A stretch of DNA of 64,000 nt from Axinella damicornis (taxonomy: Eukaryota; Porifera; Demospongiae; Axinellida; Axinellidae). Below, one piece after another: positions 1 to 11,799 of this stretch; positions within the stretch are counted from its first letter, which is position 1, and every line of letters starts with the position of its first letter. The translations under genes were made by a program, and so were the position numbers. Location: contig OZ007512.1 of the NCBI GenBank assembly GCA_963931865.1, positions 6,531,708-6,595,707 on the forward strand, read 5' to 3'. The notes under the pieces were generated by a model. It had not been told where the DNA came from. It searched no databases and worked only from the letters and a program-made list of their open reading frames with translations.

Positions 1-555
1 ATCCCCCCTTCCACCCCCTCCCCTCATCCCCCCTTCCACCCTCTCCCCTCATCCCACCTTTCACTTTCCTCCCTTCATCCCGCCTTCCACTTTCTCTCCT
101 AATCCCGCCTTCAATCCTCTCCCTTCATCCCCTTCCCTCCATCCCCCTTTCCACACCCCTCCCCTCATTCCTCATCCTTCATCCCTCCTTTCACCCCCCT
201 CCCTTCATCCCCTTTCCACACCCCTCTCCCTCTTCTCGTCTCCCCTCCCTTGATTCCCTTCTCCCCGCCTATGCTCCTCCACTCAATTCACTCCTTACCT
301 TCCACTCCCCCACTGTCCCACCTTCCACTCCCCTCCCCACCCCTCATCCCCATTTCCACTCCCCTTCCCTCTCCCACTTCCACTCCCTTCATCCCTCCTC
401 CCCACCCCTCATCCCCATTTCCACTCCCCTCCCCTCTCCCACTTTTACTCCCCTCATCCCTCCTCCCCACCCCTCATCCACATTTCCACTCCCCTCCCCT
501 CTCCCACTTCTCCACTCCCTCCCCTAACCCACTTCACTCCCTTCAGTGCCCTTCC
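1..555. repeat. C/T-rich degenerate minisatellite
   Basis: Tandem variants of a short pyrimidine-rich unit (CCCCTCATCCC-like, alternating with TTCCACTCCC) fill the window start. The open frames across it are compositional and encode only Pro/Ser/Leu/His-rich low-complexity sequence, so I do not call a gene. The array runs off the left edge. Confidence 0.9.
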
Positions 556-585
556 TAAGCAGGGGTTTCAACACAGAGTACTCAC

Positions 586-700
586 CATATCCGCAGGTGC
601 AAAGCGTATCCGGACAGGATGCGTGGTGATCTGGTCTTCCAAGTTGGATGCATTTTGGACTTGGGTAGCAAGGATGACTGTGCTGGTTTGGAATCCAGTT
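586..700 (-). CDS. Possible internal exon of a GAIN-domain (adhesion-GPCR-like) receptor
   Basis: On the minus strand a good acceptor (polypyrimidine, then CAAACAG, ending at 701) and a strong donor (GTGAGT from 585) bracket an open segment of about 38 codons. It reads TGFQTSTVILATQVQNASN and then LEDQITTHPVRIRFAPADM. The pattern of a Val/Ile-rich strand, an N-glycosylation site and a 'P-V-x-I-x-F' strand resembles the last strands of GAIN domains of adhesion GPCRs, just before the GPS site. That similarity is from memory of the family, not a search. The exon may start further upstream, since the frame stays open to an ATG near 735. The remaining gene would lie left of the window, beyond the C/T repeat. 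It could also be an unrelated extracellular protein. Confidence 0.4.
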
Positions 701-908
701 CTGTTTGAAATTAGAAATGCAGACTGATTCTTCATAGTTTCAAGCATAGAATTAACATGCCACAGAAGGGGCTAGGGTTGAGCTAACCCACTGACCATGC
801 GTCGCAAGACCTTCAAGACCTAAAATAGATCTTAGTTTGACACTGCTCACCACTGTGGCGCTGCAGTAAAAGTACACTAGAACTACTTGCACAAAGGCTA
901 AACTCGGT

Positions 909-947
<39 letters not shown>
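909..947. repeat. Poly-G tract (39 bp)
   Basis: Uninterrupted run of G. Homopolymers of this length are prone to length error in any assembly, so the exact count should not be trusted. Confidence 0.95.
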
Positions 948-948
<1 letters not shown>

Positions 949-1135
949 TGCCCCTGGCGACTTCCACAGTTTATCTAGATACGTAGGAAAGAGTGGGATG
1001 AACTGGGAGGGGCGAAATACTTTGAATTGCGTGCGGGGACGACATTCGAGATGCTGACTGTCATTCTCTTGGAAGATGCTAAAGTCTGCTGCTGCTTACT
1101 CTGCTGCTGGATGGGGGAGACCTATAGTGATTCAC

Positions 1136-1288
1136 TAGCCTCATTCCCAGGCCTACCCCGTCTTTTCTGTTCTTCGGTTTCCGTTGACAATAATACACGG
1201 ATACGGAAGCCGCCCTTCCGCATCCGTGTATTATTGTCAACGGAAACCGAAGAACAGAAAAAACGGGGTAGGCCTGGGAACGAGGCTA
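1136..1288. mobile_element. TAGCCTCG-family foldback MITE, 153 bp
   Basis: The whole element is an almost perfect palindrome: TAGCCTCATTCCCAGGCC at the left end mirrors GGCCTGGGAACGAGGCTA at the right, and the arms meet near 1209. It is flanked by GTGATTCAC (1127-1135) and GTGGTTCAC (1289-1297), a 9 bp target duplication with one mismatch. It has no coding capacity. Confidence 0.88.
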
Positions 1289-1809
1289 GTGGTTCACAAC
1301 ACGAGCTCCACTGCAGGTAACCACAGAACGAAGGCGGCATAAGCCTTTTCATTTGTATCCTTTGAACGGCCATCAATGGTGGACTAAATACTGCCCAAAC
1401 AGCTGCCACTTTAGTGCGGTAGGATCACCCATGGCTGCTGAGAGCGAGTAGAAAGCTGTGCTGCTTCAAACTGACGTTTGTACTGCTCAATCATTGCCAC
1501 TGGCCTCCAGCCTCCACATCGCTGCTCACAGAACGGCAACAGAGAGTAAGTCAATCAACCTGGTAGCCATACTATGCCATACCTAATCTGTCCAGGCTCA
1601 GACCATTCACGCACCACAACTTTAGATGGCATCTACGACCGTATGTGCCAAATATACTATTTGGTTTAAAATAGCCATGGGATGGATTGACAATGGATGG
1701 TGGCACTGCCCCTTGTTTTCTGAGAGGTGGAGTATGACAAAATCCAATCCCTGGTAGGTTTCACAGCATAATTGCCTATAGGCACGGGACTTGATGGACA
1801 CTGTCATCG
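1289..1809. other. No gene recognised
   Basis: Single-copy-looking sequence with only short open frames. No exon with convincing splice sites or domain similarity was found. Confidence 0.5.
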
Positions 1810-2490
1810 TCAACATTGATTTCCGGCGTAGACCACATCTATGGGAACTCCTCTAACCTGGAGATTACACTCCTGGTATAGGAAAAATTGTGCCGCATAA
1901 TGTAATGCAATGTAATGCAATCTAAATAATAAACGTTTGACTATTTGGGAATGGCCTACAAAGATTCTGACTACACCGTCGTGATCGCTATGATGCAGTG
2001 ACACAAAATCAAAATAATTGTGCTGAAACTCACCTTGGTGGCGGAGATACAAGCGGTTTTGTCGTGCCGTCGGCCGTCGATCGCTCTCTTCGACGTTGGT
2101 TGCCAGTACAGTCTTACGAAGCCCCCACAAAGATTCTGACCACACGGCCGTGATCACTGTCGTTCACTGACGCTTACATGCCGAAACTCACCGTGCTGGC
2201 TAAGTTGTGAGTGCTGTAATAATGTCTTGTCTTCCTTTTGGTCGCCATTGCTCGCGATCGACTGAGCGTGGTTGCCACGTGGCATGTGCGTTAATTGGAA
2301 CGAATTGCAATACCGTTCGCGCTACGGCGAGGGGTTGCAACGCGGCTATTATTCGGTATCTCTAAGTCATTTCTGATCTTCCCTATATATATATATAGCT
2401 AGCTATCATGTGATCATTGGAACGAACTGCCACGCTTAGCTGGTGCTACCGTTTAACCACGGCTACCAGGAGTGCGGTTGCCCCTCTATT
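1810..2490. repeat. Dispersed repeat, copy A
   Basis: Segments here recur in the same orientation at 21677-21905. Shared blocks include ACTGACGCTTACATGCC followed by AAACTCACCGTGCTGGC near 2166, GATCGACTGAGCGTGGTTGC near 2258, and CAGGAGTGCGGTTGCCCCTC near 2468. Within copy A the phrase around 'ACAAAGATTCTGACnACAC' also occurs twice (about 1958 and 2128). No coding frame runs through it and no terminal structure was found, so the class of element is unknown. Confidence 0.7.
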
Positions 2491-4597
2491 CCTGGAAAGG
2501 TATTAGAATCAACAACCTGCCAGTTCCAGTACACGTGCAATATAGGAATCTCATGCTACACACAAAGGGGTAAAGGATTTGTTAACTACAACAACAGAAT
2601 GTCCCTACTACACATCATATGCAGACGCACATTGTGAGAGGACACTCTACCATTACCTGTTGACGGTTTGGTCCAGGTATCCCGGAAGATTGCGTACCAA
2701 AGAGGACGATATGATAGAAGGACAGTCTGTGGGGGAACTAGACAATATGAACTCCTTGTTATGACCATGTCTAATTTGGGTGAGCCTGAGTGAGCCCCAT
2801 ATATACGAGTTTGCTGAGCTACGTACAATCATGTATTTGTACTTTTCGTATGTCGTGCCGTAGCTGTAAATCAGTTGCAGCTTAGGGCTTTAGCTAACCT
2901 TGGAGTTCTACGTGTTCTTGTGTCATGCATTGATTCAAACTACAAACGACTTTGCGACTTGGAGATCAATTGAGACACGAGACATGAACAGCCTATGTAC
3001 CCCAACAAGGACGGAGACTACAGTACGCGATGGGGCCTAGAGCATGTCATAAAGACAGGGGAGTACTTTCACCTGTTCAAACCATCTCCACATGTCCTGC
3101 TGAGCACCTGGTGTGCATAGCTAGAAGCTATCACGGTATGATGTGCCTGTTACACTGTTCCACCAATAGCCTGAATCACAGTTCCTGTGTTGTTACAAGC
3201 GTGGACGTTTTGTGTCGTTATCTGTGTCTGAGGCTGTGCAATGCTCGGTCACATTCTGACAATGATCATGTGCATACAACTGCCCCACATTCTGCACATG
3301 CACTCACTCACACTCGTCCCACAATGACATGCATTTCATCCAGTTAAATCATTTTGCCAGGCACACATCATTAGTAAGCACGTATATGTGACAGTCCCGT
3401 GTAGAATCCGAAGATTATTCCGCATCGGCAAAAAATGAGTTAGTGATGCTAATCGAAGCCTTGGGGCTCCCCCAACACTTTGCGGAAGTCTTAGCGCTAA
3501 TCGTTGCTTGAACGAGTAGTTACGCCCACGAAAGTGCAGTGACCTCGGGCCGTTTACACAGTATACGCACGCAGTACCGTCAACACGCGATAAAAATGGC
3601 AAGTTTCAACGCTCTGTATCTGCGCTTGTGCGATAGCTACAAACACGGGTCAAACGTCAACGGTGAGAGGGATCCTTCGTCTAAAGCAACAGCGCCTATG
3701 AAGCAAAACAGGTAAACAGCAACTATGCACTGAGCGCTAGATGGCTGCTATACGGATCGACGGTACGTCAACGATGTACCGTTCATGTAATAACGCTTAC
3801 TGTGCTGTCTCTGTTATCTTGGTATCCTTCAGACTCGGCATTTCCTTAGACAAGGGATCCATCTTGCTGCTGCTTTTTGTCCCATGTTTCTAGCTGTTGT
3901 AGAATAGGCGCTAGAAAGAGTTTAAAATTAAAATTTATAATCGCGTTTATCTCAATAATTGACTTCCGGAATAACCTTCGATTTCTACACGGGAATGTCA
4001 CATATGCTTTCCGTGGGAGTATTAGTACATGAAGGTGAGACTACAGAGCTTCTCTTGTACCTAAAGCATACCATACTATTGTGCACATGCATTAACACTG
4101 GCACAACAATGCATTGTAAGTTTGACACTGAGGAGCCTGCATGCTAGAGAGGGTGGCTGCTTAACTTGTGGCTAGATTTTTGCCATTTGCACAAACTTCT
4201 CACGCATACACATACGTACGTACACACAGTAGGTGCATGTGGGACTTGTTTCAGCTACACAATCACTTGATTTGGTTCCCTTACCCAATTCTGTCGGTCT
4301 GCTCCCATCAGTACGCTCTTCACTCTGGTCACACAGCAGCTGTATAGGTATCTCCACCATAGTCGAGGTGTTAGTTAGCTGGGAATACAGAGAGAAGGTA
4401 TACGATCAATTGAATATCCCTTCCTAACCTTGAAGGGAGGCATCAAAAATCTTATGAAGACAGCCATTAACAATTGTGGACAGGCCTGTCAGTTTTCACA
4501 ACCAGACCACAAACTGCCCCTTCTCAGGATACATGGAAGGAGGCCTGGTATCTGCTGCTGGTGCATACATAAAACAACCACATGACTTTGAGGTATA
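2491..4597. other. Intergenic, nothing assigned
   Basis: About 2.1 kb with short ORFs only (up to ~105 codons, no recognisable motif). I see no repeat structure, splice-bounded exon or RNA gene that I can support. Confidence 0.5.
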
Positions 4598-4878
4598 CTA
4601 GAGGCACAAAATTTTCTCTGAAAAATTAAAAAGGATTTAGTGATGGCCTGTCACATTCGGAATTATTCCACCTCTCAAAAAAGCTAAGGGGAAATGCCAT
4701 TAACCAGGCTCAGTCCCATCCCATTATAAAATGTAGAATTTAGGGACGGGATGGGACTGAGCCTGGTTAATGGCATTTCTCCTTGTTTCTTAGCTTTTTT
4801 GAGAGGTGGAATAATTCCGAATGTGACAGGCCATCACTAAATCCTTTTTAATTTTCAGAGAAAATTTTTTGCCTCTAG
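4598..4878. mobile_element. Long hairpin MITE, 281 bp
   Basis: Two arms of about 125 bp pair almost perfectly around a short loop near 4728-4745: left arm CTAGAGGCACAAAATTTTCT, right arm ending TTTTTTGCCTCTAG. The base pairs TA sit just inside both outer ends (4599-4600 and 4876-4877), so a TA target duplication is possible but not proven. A partial relative of one arm lies at 58788-58843. Confidence 0.8.
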
Positions 4879-6114
4879 TTTGTGCACTTTTTCAAGCGCA
4901 TGAAATGCGTAACTTCTTAGTCATGTTACGTGCAATGTCACCGTAAGGGTACGGGGGTAGCTACTGGATGTATGCCCTGATGTCAGATTTTAAGATGTTG
5001 TGTTGCCATGTTAGCCTCGTTCCTAGGCTCGAGCCTGAGACTACAGGCCATGTCAACAAAGCAAAGCTGCAACAGTCTCTCTTGATGGACGTGGACCTTC
5101 CACTGGGCACTGAGCAGGCTTTGATGCTTCATTCTGTTTATATTATTACATTGTATTTTGTTGTCATGAATGTTTAGTGTTGTCTTTGCGGGGCGGACAT
5201 GGGGTGGGGCTCACCCTTCATCAGATCAGAGAGCTCGATGGCAGTCATGTAGGTCATGTGCTTGCAATGGCTCCAAGTACGTTCAAAACTCTAGCCTCAC
5301 AGTGTTGGTCAGACGTTCTGCACTGTACGTCATGAAAACAAAGCCACGCCTCCATGATGGCAGAGTCACGATAGATCTTGACAAGAACAGGTTGGTAGAA
5401 ATTCCTCATAGCGGTAGGAACCACCAGACGACGGATTCACAAGGATTCTGTTAGTGTACCAAACGCAGCCATCACAAGCAAAAAGAACACAAAATGCGCT
5501 TGCATTTGGATTGCGCATGCGCAATTGGCGAACGCGTGACCTCATTGCCTCAAAATGGCGTCGTGCTAGAATGCCATCGAATCGTAGCTAGCTATAACTG
5601 CTGGTCTTGCCAGTTTGCAGACAAAAGTGGTCAGGGCGAGTGCTACGGCTATAGCGGTGTTGTCCTGTGGGTAAATTAGCTCAAGAAGTGGTTTAGTTGG
5701 TAAGCTATCGTTACGCAAAGTCTTGTATGAGAAAGAAAGAAAGAAAGAAAGAAAGAAGATGACAAAATCGGACTTTTCTCCGCGACTTGTTCATCGACTC
5801 CCGCGTACTCTAGGGTACGTTTGTAGTGAACTGCTAGGCAGTATCATTCTGTCTGCATGCTTGGTTTGGGGGGTTGTAGCTTCTTTGGCCGTTATCCTGC
5901 TGGTGCATCAGTATGGTAAAATCGAAATTTCCTTGGCCATCCCTAAATAGAGAACGCTACCGCATTCTCTGATAATTATCTTCCACCCGGGCACATTTTG
6001 AGCTTAACTATTATTGTGAAGTATTAGGCATAATTACACAACAGGCAATTGCAAGAAGGTATCGATAGCAGTGTGACGGTCGCAAAGGAACAGTAGGTAG
6101 CAAATCTCAGCCAT
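4879..6114. other. Intergenic, no convincing gene
   Basis: It holds a short (GAAA)n tract at about 5731-5757. An ATG at 5759 opens 63 codons with one hydrophobic segment (SIILSACLVWGVVASLAVIL), but it has no family resemblance and no splice sites, so it is not called as a gene. A lone TAGCCTCGTTCCTAGGCT end is present near 5011. Confidence 0.5.
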
Positions 6115-6148
<34 letters not shown>

Positions 6149-6178
6149 CATACCCACACCCACACACACACACACACA
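6115..6178. repeat. (CA)n microsatellite, left flank of the 6.9 kb element
   Basis: CA dinucleotide run with a few interruptions (GGCATACCCACAC). The same dinucleotide in the same orientation resumes at 13125, directly after the other end of the element. Confidence 0.9.
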
Positions 6179-6180
6179 CA

Positions 6181-7740
6181 CTGTTAAAAATGGGGTGTAA
6201 CTTTAACACCCAAATCAGGTGTTACTTGAGTGTCCACTCAGTGACTCTGGGTTTGAGAGTTGAATTGACACCTCCAAAATGGTGTAAGTTTAACACTTAA
6301 GTGGTGTAGAAATACACCCGCTCCAAGTGTAGATTTAGCACTGGAGGATTTGAATCAGCACTAGGAAGGGGTTACTTTAACACCCAAATCAGGTGTCCCT
6401 CGAGTGTCCACTCAGTGACTCTAGGTTTGAGTGTTGAATTGACACTTCCAAGATGGTAAGTTTAACACTTTAGTGTTGAATTGACACTTCCAGGTAGTAA
6501 GTTTAACACTTAAGTGGTGTAGAAATACACCCACTTCAAGGGTAGATTTAGCACTGGAGGATTTGAATCAGCACTAGGAAGGGGTTACTTTAACACCCAA
6601 ATCAGGTGTCCCTCGAGTGTCCACTCAGTGACTCTAGGTTTGAGTGTTGAATTGACACTTCCAAGATGGTAAGTTTAACACTTTAGTGTTGAATTGACAC
6701 TTCCAAGATAGTAAGTTTAACACTTAAGTGGTGTAGAAATACACCCACTTCAAGGGTAGATTTAGCACTGGAGGATTTGAATCAGCACTAGGAAGGGGTT
6801 ACTTTAACACCCAAATCAGGTGTCCCTCGAGTGTCCACTCAGTGACTCTAGGTTTGAGTGTTGAATTGACACTTCCAAGATGGTAAGTTTAACACTTTAG
6901 TGTTGAATTGGCACTTCCAAGATAGTAAGTTTAACACTTAAGTGGTGTAGAAATACACCCACTTCAAGGGTAGATTTAGCACTGGAGGATTTGAATCAGC
7001 ACTAGGAAGGGGTTACTTTAACACCCAAATCAGGTGTCCCTCGAGTGTCCACTCAGTGACTCTAGGTTTGAGTGTTGAATTGACACTTCCAAGATGGTAA
7101 GTTTAACACTTTAGTGTTGAATTGGCACTTCCAAGATAGTAAGTTTAACACTTAAGTGGTGTAGAAATACACCCGCTTCAAGGGTAGATTTAGCACTGGA
7201 AGATTTGAATCAGCACTAGGAAGGGGTTACTTTAACACCCAAATCAGGTGTCCCTCAAGTGTCCACTCAGTGACTCTAGGTTTGAGTGTTGAACTGACAC
7301 TTTCAAGATAGTAAGTTTAGCACTTCAGTGGTGTAGAAATACACCCGCTCCAAGGGTAGATTTAGCACTGGAGGATTTGAATCAGCACTAGGAAGGGGTT
7401 ACTTTAACACCCAAATCAGGTGTCCTTCAAGTGTCCACTCAGTGACTCTAGGTTTGAGTGTTGAATTGACACATCCAAGATAGTAAGTTTAACACTTAAG
7501 TGGTGTAGAAATATACCAGCTTAATGGCTAGATATAGCACCGGAGGATTTAAATCAGCACTAGAAAGGGGGTTGTTCCAAGCCCTTATACAAGTGACTCC
7601 AGCTAATAGTGCCAAATTGGCACCTTTTAAGTGGAGTCATTTTAAATGTAGTGTTGAGGTTACACCAGTTTCCTGGGTAACATTAGCACTGGAGGATTTA
7701 AACAAGCACCAAAAAGGGTGTACCTCAACACAAATTGTAC
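6181..7740. repeat. Left subterminal array, 214 bp unit x ~6-7
   Basis: The phrase GGGGTTACTTTAACACCC recurs at 6368, 6581, 6795, 7009 and 7223 (spacing 213-214 bp) and at 7395 (172 bp, a shortened unit). Each unit contains several GTGTT(A/G) and TTAACACTT words and the phrase ATTTAGCACTGGAGGATTTG. Divergence rises toward 7740. Confidence 0.9.
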
Positions 7741-8117
7741 GCAGAACATTATAAAAATGCAAGTTTGATTCATGAGAACGATAAAAGAAGCACTTAATCC
7801 ATGAAACATCAAGGAACACTATCTAGCTAGGTTAGATGTTAGTTTGGAGACAAACATTGCAATGCATACAATGTAGTACTTACAGTTGCAAGGGCACTAC
7901 TAGTCATCTCTTGCATTCGGAAGCTTGAGAAGAACCTTTCCAAAAGGTGCGTTTCATAGTATCATCTCCACCCTATGTTGAGAGAGTGAGAAGGCAAGTA
8001 ATCAATGATTCCCTTGCTGCATTGAAAGCAAGATTAGTTAGTACAAGTAGCTTCGCTCGCTCAGCTACTTCCCCCTCGTTCGCCTACCGTGAGTAATCTG
8101 GCGCCGGACAGCTCTCT
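7741..8117. other. Unassigned interior of the 6.9 kb element
   Basis: No coding or repeat structure recognised. Confidence 0.5.
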
Positions 8118-8420
8118 GTGCAGAGCTGCTGCTCCGCGATTGCGTCCGCTTGCCCCCTGATTGCGTTGACTGCTCGCCGCTTGCGTCAGCTTCGAATCAG
8201 CTGCTGCTCCCTGGCCCGATTGCATCCACTTCAACTGCTGCTCCCCGTTTGCGTCCGCTTCCAGCTGCTGCTCCCCGATTGCGCCCGCTTCAGCTGCTGC
8301 TGCATGCTTGCCGCTTTGCGTCCGCTTCAGCTGCTGCTCCCGATCGCGTCCGCTTCAGCTGCTGCTCCCCGATTGCATCCGCTTCGACTGCTGCTCCCCG
8401 ATTGCATGCATCCGCTTGCA
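8118..8420. repeat. Degenerate ~30 bp minisatellite
   Basis: Imperfect tandem copies of a phrase like GATTGCGTCCGCTTCAGCTG followed by CTGCTCCCC. Several frames stay open across it and read as Leu/Pro/Ala/Ser-rich repeats, which is a by-product of the unit and not evidence of a gene. Confidence 0.75.
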
Positions 8421-8730
8421 GCCCCAGCTGGATTCCAGCCCAATGTTCTCGAAGTCTTCGCGGAGTTCGAGGTTCAGTAAATAAATTAAAGTACGAAGGT
8501 CGCGCGTCACTATAGTCTAGTCCCGCCCCACAAACATCCCACTTCCGTCACTCACACACACACATACAGACACACGTTAAAATCTTAATGTATTGATTGC
8601 TACCACGCATGCATATGCATGGTCATGTGTAGCACAACCTGTGAAGATGTTCTGGTGGCTTCAGCTACAACTATTAATGTGGGAATGCAGTGCAGAGGGA
8701 GCCCCCCCAAGCCTCTCTCTCAGTGGGGTT

Positions 8731-9295
8731 TAGCCACGAAACCAGGTGCGGAGGAGGGGGAAAGAGCGCCTGGTATCCATTGTTTGCGCATGTGCTTAAT
8801 ACGTGGATTTATGCAGATGACATCGCAAAACTTTCCGGGTGTACGTCTATACTACACAACGAAACCACGAAGACATGATCGCAGCTTTCACACTCACATT
8901 TGGAACTTGGTCTAGCTGTCATCGATGCCATGAGGGATGAAACTACAATGACTACGCTGGCATCTCTTCACATCACGGTATAACACAACGACTTACTAAA
9001 ACCAATGCGTAGCGAGAGTCTCTTCGTATACTCACTTCAAAGATGCCCTCTGCTCGGTCATCGCTGCACACTCAGACGCTGAAGGTACGAAACAGCCTGG
9101 TCTAGGTCTTGCAAAAAGTCGCCATTATTGCATACAATCGTGATACGGTTACGAACACATCTGACGTCAACAAGCCACGGGAATGACGCATGCAGTCTTA
9201 TCCGGGATTCCCGGAATGTCGGGAAATTAAGAGCATGCACAAACAGTGGATACCAGGCGCACTTTCCCCCTCCTTCGCACCTGGGTGCGAGGCTA
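8731..9295. mobile_element. TAGCCTCG-family MITE, 565 bp
   Basis: Left end TAGCCACGAAACCAGGTGCG and right end CGCACCTGGGTGCGAGGCTA are inverted copies, and the similarity continues inward through the block containing GCGCCTGGTATCCA. Flanks AGTGGGGTT (8722-8730) and AGTGGGGTG (9296-9304) form a 9 bp duplication with one mismatch. Nothing coding is seen between the arms. Confidence 0.8.
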
Positions 9296-9304
9296 AGTGG
9301 GGTG

Positions 9305-10164
9305 AAGCCATGGACTCGTGACTGGAATCTGGCGATACCAATTGGATTGCAACCACATGAAAAACTTTCACTGTCGTGCTAACAAAAATTGACAGAGTAC
9401 CCCTCAAAGCTAGGACATAGTAGGCACATGTGCAAGAGGGTCACTCATCGTTTGTTGCTGCTTACGGGATTGACGTTTCGCGAGGTGAGCTGTCCAGGTT
9501 TGCTTGTAAGAGGTGTCTCGGATCTCAATAAAGCTGGGTATGCCTGGGGATGCCTAGGAGTGGGGGAGTGTCCATCTTTTATCACACGAATGATGACACA
9601 CTACAAGTGACGCAGATGGAATGGTAATCATAAAACCAGTGCCAACCAACTCATGCAACTGACGGAATGGGATAAACTCGCACAGAGGAGTCACCGCACA
9701 CAACTCAACCGGGATAAAGATATAAACCCATGCAGTACAGAGGAAGTCTGCATGGAGTACCCAGAGTCTCCATTCGCACATGTAAACTGAACATTAGAAA
9801 CAGTAATCTTTTTAGAGAAAAAACGATGCAGCAGTGCTTCTTACTTTGGCACGTTTGTATAGGGTTGAGTCATGATGTCAACTTTTGGGGGTACCTCCAA
9901 CTATGAGCAGTGGTTGCGGCTGGTGGCAACTTGCTGAGGATCACAAATTTCCTGCAACAAGAGCATGTAGAAAAATGTAACAACTGGTTAGCTATGTGTC
10001 GACATGATCATGCATGCATGGCTAATGCTGAAGTACGTACCAGCACCGCTTTGGTTGTGTTGTCACGAGCTACACAGCAGAAGGTGCAGAGCATAGCAAG
10101 GGATAGACCATCTGAGAAAAACAAATGCATATGCATCAGACTTGGCCACACAAATGCACTAAAC
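9305..10164. other. Unassigned interior of the 6.9 kb element
   Basis: No recognisable coding sequence; open frames are short and without motif. Confidence 0.5.
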
Positions 10165-10479
10165 TAGCCTCGCGTTCCCAGGCCTACCCGTTTTCTGTTT
10201 ACATTGAAAATAATACACGGATGTGGAAGAGCAGCGAAAAACGGGGAAGGCCTGGTATCATTCATAACGTGAGTGACGTCAGGCGGATGCAAGGTGGACG
10301 TAGAGGGGGCAGGGGCCGTAGTCATTTCAACCGGTCCTGGATCAAGATGAAGCTATATATGTCTGAGGTCTCGGAACGTTTGAACCTAGCCAACTGGATG
10401 ATGAACAGCCAGTGTTTAAACTTATTTGCAGTTGGGCCCCACCCCCCTAGGACACCAGGTAGGCCTGGGAATGAGGCTA
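10165..10479. mobile_element. TAGCCTCG-family MITE, 315 bp
   Basis: Ends are TAGCCTCGCGTTCCCAGGCC and TAGGCCTGGGAATGAGGCTA. CACTAAAC precedes the left end (10157-10164) and follows the right end (10480-10487), giving 8 shared bases. The left part also shares the internal word AATAATACACGGAT with the copy at 1136-1288. Confidence 0.8.
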
Positions 10480-10535
10480 CACTAAACTACACTCACAAAG
10501 CTTGACAGTCACACGACCACAAGGCCCAACAGGTA

Positions 10536-11016
10536 AATAAGACTGAGCCTTGCTCGGTAATTGGGGAGAAGAGCGCCACTGTTCACGGATGTGCTAGCAG
10601 TTCCGTTACATTTGCTGTATAATTCATAAGCTGAAACAACGCGGAAAAATATTATATGACTCCAGCATCATGCGAGGCCATGGTTTCGGACGGCAATATG
10701 CCTTTCTGAAGTGGACGTGAAACACGATACAGATCCACAGAAAATTCAACCTGGCCGTATGTAACCATACAAACCCATTCTTGCCATTATGTACATGCTG
10801 TCAGTTGTTCGTCCTCAGTTGGCTTTCCGACCGTACGGCATGGCTTGGCTGAACAGAGCTACGTCTTGTAGATGTAAACGACTCCCGTCTTTCAGTAAAG
10901 TATGGTCGTGCAACACGGACTAGTACGACAGTAGCTTACAGTTCCCTACAAAACCTGGGGAGCCACAAACAGTGGATACCAGGCACTCTTCTCCCCAATT
11001 AATGTGTGCCTGGGAA
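10536..11016. mobile_element. Degenerate TAGCCTCG-family element
   Basis: The right end GCCTGGGAACGAGGCTA is intact at about 11000-11016. Just inside it lies CACTCTTCTCCCCAATTAAT, the mirror of TAATTGGGGAGAAGAGCG near 10558. The left terminus is too diverged to fix its start, and no target duplication is clear. Confidence 0.5.
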
Positions 11017-11799
11017 CGAGGCTAGACAGTCACACAACCACATGCAGAGCCCAAAAGGTCAGACTGATAGCCACACAACCACAAAGCCCAACAGGTGAGA
11101 CTAACAACCAGTTGACAAACTATACTTTGCTGTTGGTCTGCTAAAATACCATCATGCAGGCATCTAGGTATTCTAGGAAGCCTGTGGAGTTATGTATTTA
11201 TATATCAGATTGAAGACCAGGCATGGCCACAAAGCCCAACACACGCAACACTCATTTGCAAACCTCAACACAGTGAACGCACACAAAAACACTATACACG
11301 ATATACTTACCCGTCCGTCAACTTGGAACCGAACGACTTTGCTTCCTTTTTGTACCAGACACTGAGTTAGAGGTTTCCTGAAGGAACAGCATAGCTTCAC
11401 CTCAATCGTGCTCTTCTTTTGGTCGATTCAAAAAATATCAACAGCTGCTCTGAATAAAACCCCGCGCGCTGTATACTTATTCGCGGCACGTGACATTCAC
11501 GTGATTTTGGTCATTCGCAATATAATATCGAGCTGCGCAGGACTTCGATCGAGCATGCATAGCAGCGATCTAATGACTGTAATTCAACGAAGAACCCGGC
11601 TCTAGTATCTAAAACGCTGTCAAGATAAATTAACCTGCCGTTACCCGCCCTCGTAGGGCTTACAAGAGATTACTTATAGGTACTGAGTCTCACCAATGGC
11701 GCTCGCTGCAAGTTCGGCGGCGCCATATGCCCTTATTCCCACGTATTTTGCACTAGCTACGCTGCCAGTTATAGTCACACACTACGTGAAGCAGGAGTA
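11017..11799. other. Unassigned interior of the 6.9 kb element
   Basis: Contains small repeated phrases (CACAACCACAxxGCCCAACAGG) but no gene that I can support. Confidence 0.5.

Noticed and set aside
1..555. Telomere-like repeat at the window start
   Set aside because: The unit is variable and not TTAGGG/CCCTAA; it is an ordinary pyrimidine minisatellite.
250..558. Pro/Ser/His-rich open frame
   Set aside because: It lies wholly within the C/T minisatellite.
8118..8515. Two overlapping Leu/Ala/Pro-rich frames of ~120 codons
   Set aside because: They follow a degenerate ~30 bp tandem repeat and have no domain or splice evidence.
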